64,000 nucleotides of DNA from Chamaelirium japonicum (GCA_947650365.1 OX393549.1:96702014-96766013); one strand, 5' to 3'; shown: positions 37,041 through 49,380, numbered from the stretch's first letter. A program made the numbers and translations. Notes: generated from the sequence alone by a model not told the origin.

Positions 37041-38167
37041 GGATTGTAGGTGACGTACCAAAAGAAGATGACGACGAATCGGCGAGGATGGTGACGATGG
37101 AACGGCGACGATGACGATGGACGATGGCGATCGAAGCGAAGATCGTTCATGGTGCAGGAACGCCACGAAGTCCGAAGCTCTGATACCAACTTGATGCAGG
37201 CGCGCGTCGTCGAAGGGCGGTTGATGAAGGCGATGTAATATTTTTTTTGTATTTTCTTTGTAAAGAGATAACTAGTGATACAGAATCACCGAGAGGAAGT
37301 GGCGGAGGGGGTAAGAACTGTGACAGAGAAGAAAAGACTAGAAGCTTAGACGAGAGGGGGCCTGAAATCCATCAGGGTACAAGGTGGGGACTCAAATCCA
37401 TGAGCCAACGAAGGCATCCGCCATCAATTTTCATTCATAATAATCTGTCCTTCAATGGTTACAATGGGGGCCTTTAAATAGGCTAAAGAAAAGATAAAAA
37501 TGGCAACAAATTTAAAAGCTAATAAGTATCCTAACAACTTGCCTAAAATAAAGATCTCAAAATAAAAAAAAAAGATTCTAAAAGATATCATAAGAACTAT
37601 CCTGCCTTATCCATTCATGGCAGGTTAGGATGGGCCTTCGGGTGGGCCAACGGGCTTGGGCCCAAGTCGGATCACATCAGTTTTTCATTATAGTGATCTC
37701 CCTCCCAAAGTCTTTTGATACTTTGAGGTGAACTATAATGCCTAGGAGAATTAATGGGGCCTCAATCGGTTTATCACCCTATGCATTGTTGAGAAAAAAT
37801 GACTGAATAGAGGGAAGAAGGGATATGAGAATCTTGGCTTTGGTGGTTCTGGAATGAAGTCATTCAAACCGAGATTTCTGTAGTAGATATTAGTTTGTTG
37901 TAAGTCCAATACCGTAGATATACCTTCAAATTGTTAGTAGATCGACTCAGGAGCTTTTGTTCATGTGTCTCACGTTTTGCATGGGCTCAAGAGCAAAAGA
38001 AGACCCAGGCCGGAGGATAGGTCTTTCCTCGGTAATGATAACTTGATGACTATGGTGGCAGTTTGCAACTACTTGGTGGTGTTGGACTAGAGTCTCATTC
38101 TGGTGTAAGAAGACGTTTTCCGATATTATTCGAATCGTTATTGTTTAGCAGAGGATTCTGATATGCT

Positions 38168-40908
38168 TTAGCACAAGAGAATATGCCACATCTCTAGGAA
38201 GAGAGTAGAGGTCTTAATGTAAGATGAGATTCTACCTAGTTTGAACTTTTCAGACTTTGGTACTTGTGTGGACTGCCTCAGAGGGAAGATGACTAAGCAG
38301 AGAAAGCTCACAGCTACCAGTGCTTCAGAGCTCTTAGAGTTGATCCACACAGATATTTGTGGTCCATTCCCAGTCAAAGCTCTTGGTGGTCAGAGTTATT
38401 TCATCACGTTCATTGGCCACTTCTCTAGATATACCTACGTGTATCTTCTCCACCACAAGTCAGAGGCTTTGGAGGTCTTCCAGACATACCAATTGGAGGT
38501 GGAGAAACAACTTGATAAGAAGATCAAGGTAGTACACTCAGATCATGGAGAAGGATATTTTGGAAGGATGAACCAGAGTGGTGTGAATCATGGCCCTTTC
38601 TCTAAGTATCTGAGGCAGCAGGGGATTGTTCCCTAGTATACCACACCCGGCACTCCTGAGCAGAACGGTGTGGCAGAGAGGAAGAACAAGACGTATCAGG
38701 AGGCTGTTCATAGCATGATGAGTCACTCTTCTCTTCCAGAGAAGTTTTGGGGAGAAGCTTTGAAGATAGCGGTTTATATTCTGAATCGTGTGCCTTGCAA
38801 AACTGCCCCAGAAACCCCTTACAGGAGATGGAAAGGTTCAGCTCCATTTGCATGTTTGGGGTTGCCCGGGAGAGACTAAGCTCTGTAATCCAAAAATAAA
38901 GAAACTTGATTTCCGCACAGTTCGATGTTTCTTTATTGGCTATCCTGAGAGATTGAAAGGTTTTCAGTTCTACTGTCCTTCCAGACCATTGGAGATAGTG
39001 GAGACCAATAGAGCTACATTTCTGGAGGATGCAGAATTCAGTGGGATCCAACGACCATTTGATACTCTTTTCAGAGAGAACTCTTCGGAAGGTGTTGTGC
39101 CAGCGCCATTTTTCCCAATTATTCAGCCAGACGTTATAGCAGATACAACTCCAGCACCTGCTGAGATGGTGGCTGAGGTTGACCCACTACCAGTTTAGGC
39201 TGTACCGGTTCTAGATACTCTAGTAGAGCCAGTTCAGCCGAGAAGGTCAGATCGACAGCGTAGGTCAGCTATCCCAGACTATTATGAGATATATTTTCAG
39301 GAGATTCAGAGTGAGGGATATGATATTACTGACCCTACTTTCTTCCGTGAAGCCATGGGTTGCAATGAATCTCGACAATGGCTGGAGGCCATGAGAGAGG
39401 AGTTGCAATCTATGGAAAAGAATCATGTTTGGGATCTTATTGTGATATCAGAAAACTGGAAGGCGGTGGAATGCAAGTGGATCTTTAAGACCAAGAGAGA
39501 TACTGATGGCAAGATCGAGAGACTCAAGGACAGACTGGTGGCTAAAGGTTTCAGGCAGAAGGAGGGTATTAATTTTGGCGAGACTTACTCTCTGGTTTCC
39601 ACTAAGGATTCCTTAAGAGTGATTATGGCCATTGTAGCCTATCACAACCAGGAATTGCACCAGATGGATATTAAAACAGTATTTCTGAATGGTGATCTGA
39701 CAGAGGACATTTACATATCACAGCCAGAGGGCTTTGCAGTCAGTGGGAGAGAACATCTGGTTTGCCAATTGAGGAAGTTCATTTATGGGCTGAAGTAGGC
39801 TTCCAGGCAGTGGTACCTGAAGTTTGATCAGGTTGCTATAGAGTATGGTTTCCAAGAGAATATGGCTGACAGATGCATATATCTGAAAGCCAGTGGGAGC
39901 AGGTTTGTCATACTCATCCTCTATATTGATGATATTCTCTTGGCGAGTAATGACATTTACATGCCCCATGATGCTAAGCACTTCTTATCGAAGAAATTCG
40001 ATATGAAGGACATGGGTCAAGCAGACTATGTGCTTGGGATCAAGATTCATAGAGATAGAGCAGCAGGGATTCTAGGACTCTCGCAGACAGCTTATGTTGA
40101 GAAGGTCCTGAAGAGGTTCGGGATGGATAGGTGTGCTCCGGGTGAGGCACCAGTACTGAAGGGAGATGTATTTTCCCAGGATCAGTGTCCCAAGAATCAG
40201 GCTGAAAGGAGTCAAGTGGATACATATGAGTACGCTTCCATTGTGGGGAGCATCATGTATGCTATGACTTGTATTCGACCAGACATCAGTTTTGCTGTTG
40301 GAATGTTGGGTCGTTATGTGCAGAATCCGGGTATAGCTCATATGTGTGCAACTAAGAAAGTTCTGAGGTATTTTCAGCACACCAAAGAGTTCATACTTAC
40401 CTACCGGCAGGGCAGTGAGCTTCAAGTGATTGGTTACACCAACTCAGACTTTGCTGGTTGTAAACACATCATGAAATCCACTTCGGATTATGTTTTTCTA
40501 ATGGCAGGAGGAGTTATTTCGTGGAAAAGCTCCAAACAATCAATTGTGACTGACTCCATTATGCATGCAGAGTATATTGCTTGCTATGAGGCTACAAAGC
40601 ATGCTCTTTGGCTGAAGAACTTCGTTGGAGGCTTAGGCATTGTGGATTCGATCTAAAAGTCTTTGCCAATTTTCTGTGACAATGAGACTGTTTGTCAGCA
40701 TGTCAAGAATGAGAAGATTACCATACGCAACAAGCACTTGGATATCAAGTATATGCTTGTCTGCAAGAAAGTCAAAGGGGAAGTGGTGAAGATCCCACAT
40801 ATTCATACAGAGCTGATGGTAGCAGACCCTCTCACCAAGGGACTTGCACCAAAGGTTTTCCAGAGCCATGTAACCCGTATGGGCTTGATGGAGTCCTTGT
40901 ATCAGTAG
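38168..40908 (+). mobile_element. Copia pol region
   Basis: The integrase core is at 38240-38900 ([39 protein letters not shown]). Reverse transcriptase is at 39355-40200 (WIFKTKRDTDGKIERLKDRL; ILYIDDILLASND with its YIDD box). RNase H is at about 40420-40908 (SDFAGCKHIMKSTSDYVFL). Integrase before reverse transcriptase is the Copia order. Read as parts of the fossil. Confidence 0.9.
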
Positions 40909-41033
40909 TTGAGTCCCTTTGTTTTGTGTTAATCACTATTGTTTCATTTTTAGATGAATAAAGTTCGATGTCATTTTCTTATTTGAGTTATGTCAAATGT
41001 AAGCAAGATCATAGCATGTAGTAATATGATTTA

Positions 41034-41411
41034 CTCAAGATACTGAGACTAGACATGCTTTGGCAATATATCGAAACGTCCAGTAAGCCTGGAGTACACG
41101 ATACTCAAAAGTGACATTGAGACTAGGCATACTTAGGCAACATGCTAGATAGTCCAATATGCTTGAAGTAAGATGTCTTACTCAAGATACTGAGACTAGA
41201 CATGCTTTGGCAACATGTTAGAACATCTAGTAAGCCTAGAGTACACGGTACTCAAAAGTGACATTAAGACTCGGCATGCTTAGGCAACATGCTAGATAGT
41301 CCAATATGCCTGAAGTAAGATGACTTACTTAAGATACTGAGACTAGAGATGCTTTGGCAACATGTCGAAACGTCCAGTAAGCCTGGAGTACATGGTACTC
41401 AAGAGAGACCT
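41034..41411. repeat. 147-bp tandem repeat near Copia 3' LTR
   Basis: TACTGAGACTAGACATGCTT starts at 41041, 41188 and 41335, a constant 147-bp period. Each unit is itself a dimer of two ~73-bp halves (ACTGAGACTAGACATGCTTT versus ATTGAGACTAGGCATACTTA). It lies between RNase H and the 3' LTR. Confidence 0.88.
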
Positions 41412-42449
41412 GGCTAGGCGTGGGTGGGCACCATGTCAAAACGCCTTCATTCTGTTTATAGTTGGTGGGTATCAACATGGGTATTAGAATGACATGCTTG
41501 GACAAGCATGAGGTTGGACATCATGGGCCTGGGCATAAGATCAAGTGATAATGTACTCAGATAACCCATATACACATGAGAAAAACTACCAGAGTTGTTT
41601 GTTGGAGTTCTTTGTGGGTCTGATAGGTTGACTATGGATATGAACCAGCATAGGATATGCCGGAACAATCATGATCTCCTATCAGGGTCATTTTGAACAA
41701 AGACATGAATGGTCCCTTAGTATTTTTTTTCTTTTAAAATCGATCCGAATCGTGTTTTTCAAAACTGAGTGACTCTCCAAATGTTTCAAAAAAAAATTTA
41801 TTTTCATTACAAAATTATATATGTGTATTTGAAACAAGTTCCCACACCTATATGGTGTAAAGGGCCAAGTGAGAGATTGTTGGTTTTTGGTGGCCTTTTA
41901 CGGGAGAGTTACTGAACTAGGTGGACTGGGTTGGTTGTCGCGGTCCTGGTCAGACTGGGCGACTCAACCAAGAGGCTTGACAGGGTTGGTGGTGAACCTA
42001 GCCTCATTCTCATATGCACCCAATAACCGGTGGATGCCCTGATGGGTTGCGTCTACCGGTTGGACACATCTATTATAATAGATGTGCAGGGGTGAAGTCC
42101 CTATACGCACATCTTTAGAGCTGTCATTGTGAATCCAGAGGTATTCAGGAGGACCCATCGAATCCGCAAGAGACGACAGCGTATGGAAGATCTTCACCCA
42201 GTATTGCGAACGATCTCTCTTACCTTTACACGAAGGTATGTTCTTCATCCAAGACGACGATCTCGGTCTATTGATCGGGGTTGTTCTCGTGTAGAAAACC
42301 CAACACTTCCATCACTCACATGCGTAACATCAGCTCCAACAGCATCGTCCAGCAATGTAACATCAGTATTAGTAGTTTCCACTGCGTTGACACCAGCATG
42401 TGCAGAAACTTCACCGCCCTCCGCACCAAAGTTCACCCTATCCTGGGCC

Positions 42450-43335
42450 CCTTCGGCCAATACCTCACCCAACACCTCAAATCTAGATCCGGACTACTTT
42501 ACCGTTATCAAAGAGGACTCCATTGACTTGGACGGATGAACCATTCCAATTTGTTGCCACACTGAAGAAGTGGCTCCTTTCCTTTGACTGAGGGGGTCTT
42601 ACTCCCATAGGAGACATTCCCCCCAACCTGAGCTCCAGGAAAAGCTTTGGGCTACCACGATTTATAAACCCGAGTAGGGACCACTTTAGGATGTTTGGAA
42701 CAAACATCACCACTATGATCGAATGTTTTGCACGTCTTGCAACGAGTCAGGATCCAATCATACGTAACCGGCTGCCTCGCCCTTATCATTTCTCGCTTGA
42801 ACTCGGCTAGGAAGTGAGTCTTTGACATTTATCTTCACGCATATCCGAGCAAATTGGGCTCTAGTACCTCCAGTTGTTGCTTGATCCATATAAATGGGCG
42901 TGCCAAACACACTCCCCAGACGACTCAACATGGCTTATGTCCATAAATCCCCTTCTAGATTAGGGAAGTTAGCCCAAATCGGGATTTTTGAGACCAACTC
43001 CCTCTCACTGCACATACATCGGTCCCATTTCCGCACGATCAGCGGTCGACCTTCATAATGCCACATTTTGCCTTAAAAAATTTGGTTAAAATCAGAGGCT
43101 AACTCGAACTTAAACCAAAAGACACCATTTGCTCGCGAGAGAATATCCAAACTCCCAATTCAACGGGTTGCCAGGTTCGCAAGATGAATTTTTGGAGATG
43201 TAAATAGTAGGGCCTTCTCCCAAGAACGAATCCCACTATAGTGTGCTCCCATCGCTTGGCGTTTTCTTCGAGTTCAGCTTGCGGGTAAAGAGCAACCTTT
43301 TGTCCTTCGAAGATACCCGGCTCAATAAAGCGCAA
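42450..43335 (-). pseudogene. LINE ORF1, DUF4283 and zinc knuckle
   Basis: 43335-43099 reads HTIVGFVLGRRPYYLHLQKF and continues RTWQPVEL, the DUF4283 core. Near 42760-42690 a CKTCKTFDHSGDVC block fits CX2CX4HX4C, the zinc knuckle of plant LINE ORF1, an RNA-binding protein. The frames between are not continuous. The rest of ORF1 lies left of the Copia insertion (32257-31655). Confidence 0.75.
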
Positions 43336-43346
43336 TGTTTTTCTTG

Positions 43347-44745
43347 TGTTGTTAATTAGGGGAGATGTACACTTATGGCATTTTCAGTAAAGTTAAGTTA
43401 GTCCTATTTGATACTTATAACCCCTAGAAAATAGGAGTATCAACTTAGTCAACTCAATCGTGATCTAGTGATCCTAGTTAGACTAGGGATCACATATGAT
43501 TGACTTCCATACTAATATATTAGTTCGTCAATTGACTCACACCAATGGATCTCATGCATATGTGCATATCCACCATGATGCCAAACTAGGAATCCCAGAT
43601 AAACTAGGAAACATACTAAATAGAGCACATAGAAATATATATTAGGAATCATATTCTCATTAGAGAATCTAATAAGTACACCTAATTTAGGTAACCATGG
43701 GGTCCTAGTCACCATAAAGCGGACCCCACTTCTAGGAATCTTACTTACACTCGGATTAGGGTTTTTATAGCCAATAGAAGTAACTTTGAATTTTATATGA
43801 CTTCGGTGACTCTAGCTCCAATTAGGGAATAAACATGTCATCTCATGACTAAATCATTATTCCTCTAATTAACTACTACTTGAACCACCATTAAGTTATA
43901 GTTGCACTCCAAAGTCAGGCTAATTACATGAGTGCCCTTCCCTACTATGTTAAATAAGAATCCCTCCTATTTTCGGTGTCCGTGTATGCTATCCGAGATC
44001 TCAGACTATCCCTTTCAGTATAGTTCACCCACTTGAGTCCCAGCTCTCCAAGTCCTTGTGATCACCATCTTATCTTTAGATTTACTTGGCCATATAGTGA
44101 TCAGTCTTTCATGGAGGTCGCTCAAGAAGACACCTAGCTCCCTTGAGGAGTGAGGAGTTCCCACAACATGCCTGTGTTCTTTGGTACCCAACACAAGTTA
44201 CCCAATTTACTCAGTTTTGGTCCTGCATTAGACCTCGTTGATTAGTAGGTCAAAGTGACAAACATCAAACCTAGAGTCCATAGGACATCTTAGGATTTAG
44301 AGTTAGTCAACAGTAGTATAGAGACCTAGTCTAAGGTGACTATTAAAGACAAGTTCTTCTATCTCGATTCCATTCAGTGTGTTTTTATCTCTCACAATGA
44401 CAAGCACACCAACACTTATAGTTTAGATTCAACTAATCCAATGGACGAGATAGACCATCTTTCTTGAACGAGAAAGCTATGGTGTTACAGTATTTGATCA
44501 GGTGTCCAATTTGATTACCGACTGTGAACCTTCTGAAGTGTGTAAATTGGTGCACTCAAATCTCCCGTGTACTGATCTCATCAATACACTTGAGTCACCT
44601 AGAGCACACCTCAGTGGACTAGTGGTATGTACATATCATGTACTAAGATATAGGGTTATTTGTGATAGATGCATAGTATTTTACTAATCTGTATCCTAAT
44701 ATCAAATGTCGTCGATTGGCATGCATAACACAATCAATCCCAACA
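43347..44745 (-). mobile_element. LTR-like segment, minus strand
   Basis: In minus orientation it starts TGTTGGGATTGATTGTG, similar to the solo LTR at 16889, and ends ...TTAACAACA, giving TGTTG/CAACA termini over 1,399 bp. The flanks (TCTTG and CCAGT) do not match, so it is either a fragment of a larger element or my ends are off. There are no internal genes. Fossil. Confidence 0.45.
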
Positions 44746-44879
44746 CCAGTCCATCTAACCAACTCGGCATTAGGATAAATCCCTTCTTTTTTAAAAAAAT
44801 CCCAACACCCCCCTTACCCCCTCTCATTCTCTCTCGATTAGCCATGGGATGAGGCGATAATGGGCCGAGTGGCAGAGGC

Positions 44880-45000
44880 AACAGCCATGACCTCGGCCCT
44901 AATGACCCCCTCCTTAACACTGGCAACCTCGACCCAACGACCTCCTCCTCCCGTCCTATACAACCTCGGCCCTGATGACCTCCTCCTTAACGGTGTGAGT
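44880..45000. repeat. Two ~85-bp GC-rich direct repeats
   Basis: ACCTCGGCCCTAATGACCCC and ACCTCGGCCCTGATGACCTC begin two similar blocks that both end CTCCTTAAC. No gene is supported around them. The surrounding 44746-46010 is otherwise unassigned AT-rich DNA with a T-run at about 45300. Confidence 0.55.
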
Positions 45001-46010
45001 TGCAGCTGCTCGTCGCCGCCGCCCCGGCAATGGCGAGCAGCGGAGACGAGAGGCCGGCGGCAAAAGGGGTTCAGATTAGGTCTATGGTTCATCCCATGGC
45101 CTATAGATCTTAGGGTTAGGTTTAGGATCGAATTTAGGGTTCGGTTTAGTTTTATGATGAATGGCAGCAAAGCATAAATTTTAAGTGAGGTGAGGGGGCA
45201 TTTTTATCCACAAGGGTTTGAGCTCAAATGAAAAGGTTGTTGGGACTGCAGCTCAAAAGGGTCTTCTAAGAAGGTCTTCTCACAAAGTCCCCTTAAATTT
45301 TTTTTTTTTTGGTAGAAGAGGATATGGATGATATTGATGATGGAGATGTTCGCAACTCTCTGATAGTATTGGTAGTTCTATTAAACGGATTTTAGATTCA
45401 CGTTGTTCTTACCATATGTGATCTAGGAGGAATCTATATTCAAATCAAAATATTTAATGGAGCAACACCTAGTCCTAGCGGATTGAAGTATATACCAAAG
45501 ATACATAGGAATCTGATATCACTATGTGTTCTGACCTCGTACTATTTACTACTGAAATATCGAAAGATCTCTTGCTCCTTTTTAGACATAGGAACTACAT
45601 ACATCGCACATCTTTTGTAGTTTTTTGTTATTTTGGTCATGTGTTTCTTAATCATAGTTCGTATCTTGTTTTGTATTGCCATAAAGGTCGATAAAGATGA
45701 CTTTATTGCATCTCATCGTGACAAAATAGACTATCTTGCAGTTTTGGGTCTTAATCATGGTCCTTAGATTAGGGCATTATGGGTATCTGAGATCTTCAAT
45801 TCATTTCAAAAGACCTTTAGTTTCTTTAATCGATTCATGTTTTTTTGGTTCTGTATGCACATACTACCACGCGACAGTCTCCTCTAGCCCTCCCCCACCC
45901 TGGGAGTAGTGGGAACGTGTATGAAGAAGGAATGTCATCTTACTAGAACCAACAAGGAGGAAATGAAATGATTTCTTTTTGCTTGGGTGATGATTTTAAT
46001 AAAATAAAAA

Positions 46011-46422
46011 AATTTCTTTTTCATAACAGCATTTTTATAAAAAAATATTTATTTTATTAGCCTCCTGTAAAAAATAATTTCAAAATTAGCCCGCCACGTG
46101 ACTACCAAGTCAGCTATGTGCTGAAATTTCTTTGACTAGTAAAACCAGTATGTGGAATACCGGTTTCCAATGCCACTTTCACCTTTAAAGTTTGTTTTAA
46201 AAAGGGGGACCATCACATTCACATGTGACCTGTAGTGTAAATCGGTGAATAAAATACCGATTTCAAAACCGGTACCTCACTTACCGGTTTTATTGGATAA
46301 AAAATTAATCAAAGAACTGACGTGGCAGCCACGTGGCGGATAAATGACAACTTTTGAAATTATTTTTAACAGGTTATTATTAAAATAATTTAAAAAAAAA
46401 ATGCAATTTTGAAATAAAAACC
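46011..46422. mobile_element. Foldback element 1
   Basis: The arms, about 100 bp each, pair over most of their length. Both contain AAAAATAATTTCAAAA-type blocks and an inner GCCACGTG word. The interior has ACCGGT and further CACGTGG words and no protein. The outer ends are not sharply defined and no clear target duplication is seen. It belongs to the same family as the neighbour at 46450. Confidence 0.7.
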
Positions 46423-46449
46423 CTAAAGAAAACTACAATTAAAAAAATA

Positions 46450-47352
46450 GGTTTTTTTTCAAAGTAGCATTTAAAAAATAAAATATTATTTTCATAGCCA
46501 TCTTTCAAAAATAATTTCAAAAGTGGCCAATTGACGGCCACGTGGCAGCGAGCGCTGCAAAGTGCTCGCCATATCGGCTGCCAATTTTTTTTTCTCTCTG
46601 GCCGTCAAAATCAGAAATTGAAATATGGTTTTCATTAAACCTTAATCATTGTCTTTAATCGAGCACAACTGAAAAAATTTAAGTTTGTGAAACTAAGACT
46701 GAAAACTATATTTGAAATGCATGTTTTAGAACCCATATTCCAAATACCGACTTCAATATAAAAATTGATTTTGGTGATGTACTTTTTTGTCAGTTTTCTT
46801 TGTGATTCTGCTTCTCCTTTGGCTTTTGTAAATTTCACCCCATTTAGTGTAAAGTTTCTATTAGTTCTGGTTTTAAAATTTCTATTGATTATGTTTTCCT
46901 TTGTGATTTTACTTCACCTCCCAAGAACTTTTTTTTTTTTCAGTTTTTACATTGAAGTCGGTATTTGGAATATGGGTTTTAAACAACATATTACAAATAT
47001 GGTTTTCAGGCAAAGTACTAAAAACTTAATTTTTTTCAATCTTTATATTGAAGTCGGTATTTGGAATATGGGTTCTAAAATACGTATTTCAAATATGGTT
47101 TTCAGCCTTAATTTCACAATCTTAAATTTGTTTAGTTGTACTCGATTAAAGGCAAGGATTAAGATTTAATGAAAACCATATTTCAATTACCGACTTTGAC
47201 GGCTAGAGAAAAAAAAAATGGCATTCGACGTGGCGGGCGCATTGCGGCGCTCCTCGCCACGTGGCTGTCAGTTGGACACTTTTGAAATTATTTTTGAAAG
47301 ATGGCTATTAAAATAATATTTTAATTTTTAAATGCTACTTTGAAAATAAACC
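46450..47352. mobile_element. Foldback element 2 (long inverted repeats)
   Basis: Arms of more than 300 bp pair: GGTTTTTTTTCAAAGTAGCA on the left against the complement of GGTTTATTTTCAAAGTAGCA on the right. They continue through AAAAATAATTTCAAAAGTG, GCCACGTGGC and GAAATATGGTTTTCATTAAA. The centre has a ~95-bp direct repeat (GAAGTCGGTATTTGGAATAT at about 46955 and 47051), whose inverted partner lies at about 46750. The long arms suggest a Mutator-like or foldback transposon. The short frames inside (46635-46838, 46765-47169) are repeat artefacts. Confidence 0.75.
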
Positions 47353-47601
47353 TGAAAAAAAAAAAATCCTTTCAAAGATTTCTTTTTGTTTCTCCAATAT
47401 CAAGCATGCTCAGTCTGTGCAAGCGCCTTTGCTGGCCGCACATAGGGAGGAGGGTGTCTTCTGGCAGCCTGCATGGTGCTCGGTAATTTCTCTGTGTGTG
47501 TGTGTGCACGCGCGAGCGCGTAGCATAACCGGGATTTCAAACTAGTTCATTTGACTGCCATAATTGTCATGCATGCCTACATGATTCCATGGTGCTCAGT
47601 T

Positions 47602-48836
47602 TGTTGGAATTAAATCCTATTATCAGAGTCGTAGCGGAAGCAAAAAGTAGATATGACGATCTCATGGTGTATGTTTCCTTACAATTAAATTCTATAAAAC
47701 AATCTACATACAAATCTATGAACCTAGCATATGTGCAGATACCCTAGAAGCAAACTACGATCTACGAAAGATATTATGCATGCATCTAGTTAGATGTTTT
47801 GAATCATCATACCTTATGGATCTTAGATCCGAAGTGAACGGAACGATGGTCGATGATGAACCGCACATGAATCGAGAGGGAAACTGTCAGATAGCACCTT
47901 GTCCTTTGTGAAGGTAGGAATCCTCAAAGTCCTATCTCTGAGTGCAAGGACTATGAGCCGATAAACGATCACGTAGTGAAGACGATGATGCTCCAAAGCC
48001 TAGCCTTCTCTTCTTTTTCTCTATTTTTCTTCCTTCTTCCTTTCCTCCTTTCTTTCTCTTTCTTCTTCCTCTTCTTCTTGGCCAAAACCACAAAGGGGAG
48101 AGAGAGAGACAGAGAGAGAGGTAGGAGCCATATTTTATAAGGAGAGGGAGGGAGAGCTAGGGCCGGCCTCCCCCCCATCTACTTATAGGGTCGGTCCCCT
48201 ATTTGCTCAAGCAAGCTAGGGCCGACCCCTATAGGATAGGGATAAGAGGGGGGGGGGGTGGTTAAGGCTACTCCCTATCTTCTGTGATGTCTTGGATGAA
48301 AACATCCTCACGAAATGGGGAGCACTGTAAGAGAGATATAGTAAGGTATGCTTGTCGGAATCGAGTTTCGTAGCGCCTATGAGCTCCTGGAATTATTTCG
48401 CTCATTTTAAGATCCATATTCAATATGTTCTGAGCCATATTTCAGTATTTACCAAAATACCCCTAGGGCCCCTTAACACATATGAATTAGGTTCTTAAGC
48501 TTCGGCCTTGCACTCCATCGCGCTACTTCGCATCTAACGTATCCAACTAGGTCAGGGGATAATTCTTATACGCAGCGACCTGATGGAACCTTCAGGGTTC
48601 AGGATCTCTAATTCCAACCGGATCTCTGATTAACTATTTCGGTAATACATCAAAAGTTTCGCTAATCAGCCCTAATCTGATTAACCCACGTAGCCACCTA
48701 GAATGCGACGCGAGTTGAACTCGATCTAGTGATCCTAAACTTATGTTACTCCATCGTAACCCTATTATGTACTATATTGAATTAGTTTTTGCACATACAT
48801 TCTTCTTGACTTTTCGGGTTTATTTGGCATCAAACA
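47602..48836 (+). mobile_element. LTR-like segment, possible solo LTR
   Basis: It begins TGTTGGAATTAAATCCTATT, a common plant Copia LTR start, and has a TATA-like ATTTTATAAGGAGAGG near 48131. A possible end is ...CATCAAACA at 48836. No matching flanks are found, so the right limit is uncertain. No retroelement genes are inside. Fossil. Confidence 0.4.
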
Positions 48837-48869
48837 AACAAATATTGTTTTGAACTAGATTGTGGGATT

Positions 48870-49200
48870 AAACGTAAAAAGGGTATGGATGAGATGCACT
48901 TGTGTGGATATGTGTAAATACACATCGGATGCATCTCCACCATTCCCTTTTGTGTATGGATACCCCTTGGCCGTCCATCGGATTGAATGTAAGAGCTATG
49001 GTACATGGAAGATGCATCTGTTCATGCATGGCTATGTGAAACGTACATATCGAATGCATCTCAACCGTTGCCTGTTGTTTAGGGATACATCTCAACAGTC
49101 AGAATGAATGGAAAAAGGGTATAGAGGAGGAGATACACATGCATGTCATGGCTGTGTTTAAGTACAAATCAGACGGTCCGGATGCACATGCATGAAGCTA
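48870..49200. repeat. Degenerate ~110-bp direct repeats
   Basis: AAAAAGGGTATGGATGAGATG and AAAAAGGGTATAGAGGAGGAG head two blocks, each followed by CACAT/GCATCTC words. ATGCATCT recurs between them. No gene is supported from 48840 to 49380. Confidence 0.5.
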
Positions 49201-49380
49201 GCCGCATCCCACGCGGGAGCAGACTCGATCCAGTCTCTTTTAAAACAATTTGGCAGGAAGTCCAAAACATTAGGTTTTGGACAAATTAATTAGGAAACAT
49301 GAAAAGAAATTTGGACGTACAAATACTGAACTGAACATACATACATCGATGAATGCATGCATGCATGCATGATGAGTCGA

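Larger units (their letters stand above)
34862..37679 (-). mobile_element. Small gag-only LTR element (TR-GAG type), nested in Copia
   Basis: Two 488-bp LTRs (34862-35349 and 37192-37679) start TGATGCAGGCGCGCGTCG and end GGATCACATCA. They differ at about 4 positions (0.8%). A perfect 5-bp duplication GTTTT flanks it. The primer site (complement of TGGTATCAGAGC, 37177-37188) beside the right LTR sets the minus orientation. The 1.8 kb interior holds a single gag-like frame (36280-35342) and no pol. It fits the non-autonomous TR-GAG class, dependent on a partner's enzymes. The LTR divergence suggests about 0.3 million years at 1.3e-8. The structure looks whole for its class. Confidence 0.85.
32309..42305 (+). 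mobile_element. Ty1/Copia LTR retrotransposon fossil
   Basis: The two LTRs of 428 bp each (32309-32736 and 41878-42305) start TGTTGGTTTTTGGTGG and end CCCAACA. A perfect 5-bp duplication CTTCC flanks the element (32304-32308 and 42306-42310). The primer site TGGTATCAGAGC at 32739 matches initiator Met tRNA. The parts are in Copia order: gag (about 34350-34860), integrase, reverse transcriptase, RNase H. I count about 25 differences between the LTRs (about 6%), or roughly 2 million years at 1.3e-8 changes per site per year. It is broken with several breaks and is itself split by a younger element. Confidence 0.92.
27745..43346 (-). mobile_element. L1-type LINE, minus strand, split by nested LTR elements
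   Basis: The 3' tail is the T-run at 27745-27763 (a poly-A tail on the minus strand). Moving right there are an RNase H-like/zf-RVT end, reverse transcriptase, endonuclease, then ORF1 with zinc knuckle and DUF4283. Without the inserted 10 kb Copia element (32309-42305) it is about 5.6 kb, normal for a plant L1. ORF2 is split by several stops and frame changes (joints near 28121-29114, 30178 and 30900), so it is dead. I could not find matching target duplications. The 5' end meets an LTR-like segment at about 43347. Confidence 0.88.

Noticed and set aside
36444-37189. Long phenylalanine- or lysine-rich frames
   Set aside because: They read through a CT-rich low-complexity tract in the TR-GAG leader.
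46635-47169. Frames with repeated YIEVGIWNMG
   Set aside because: They are the translated direct and inverted repeats of the foldback element, present on both strands.
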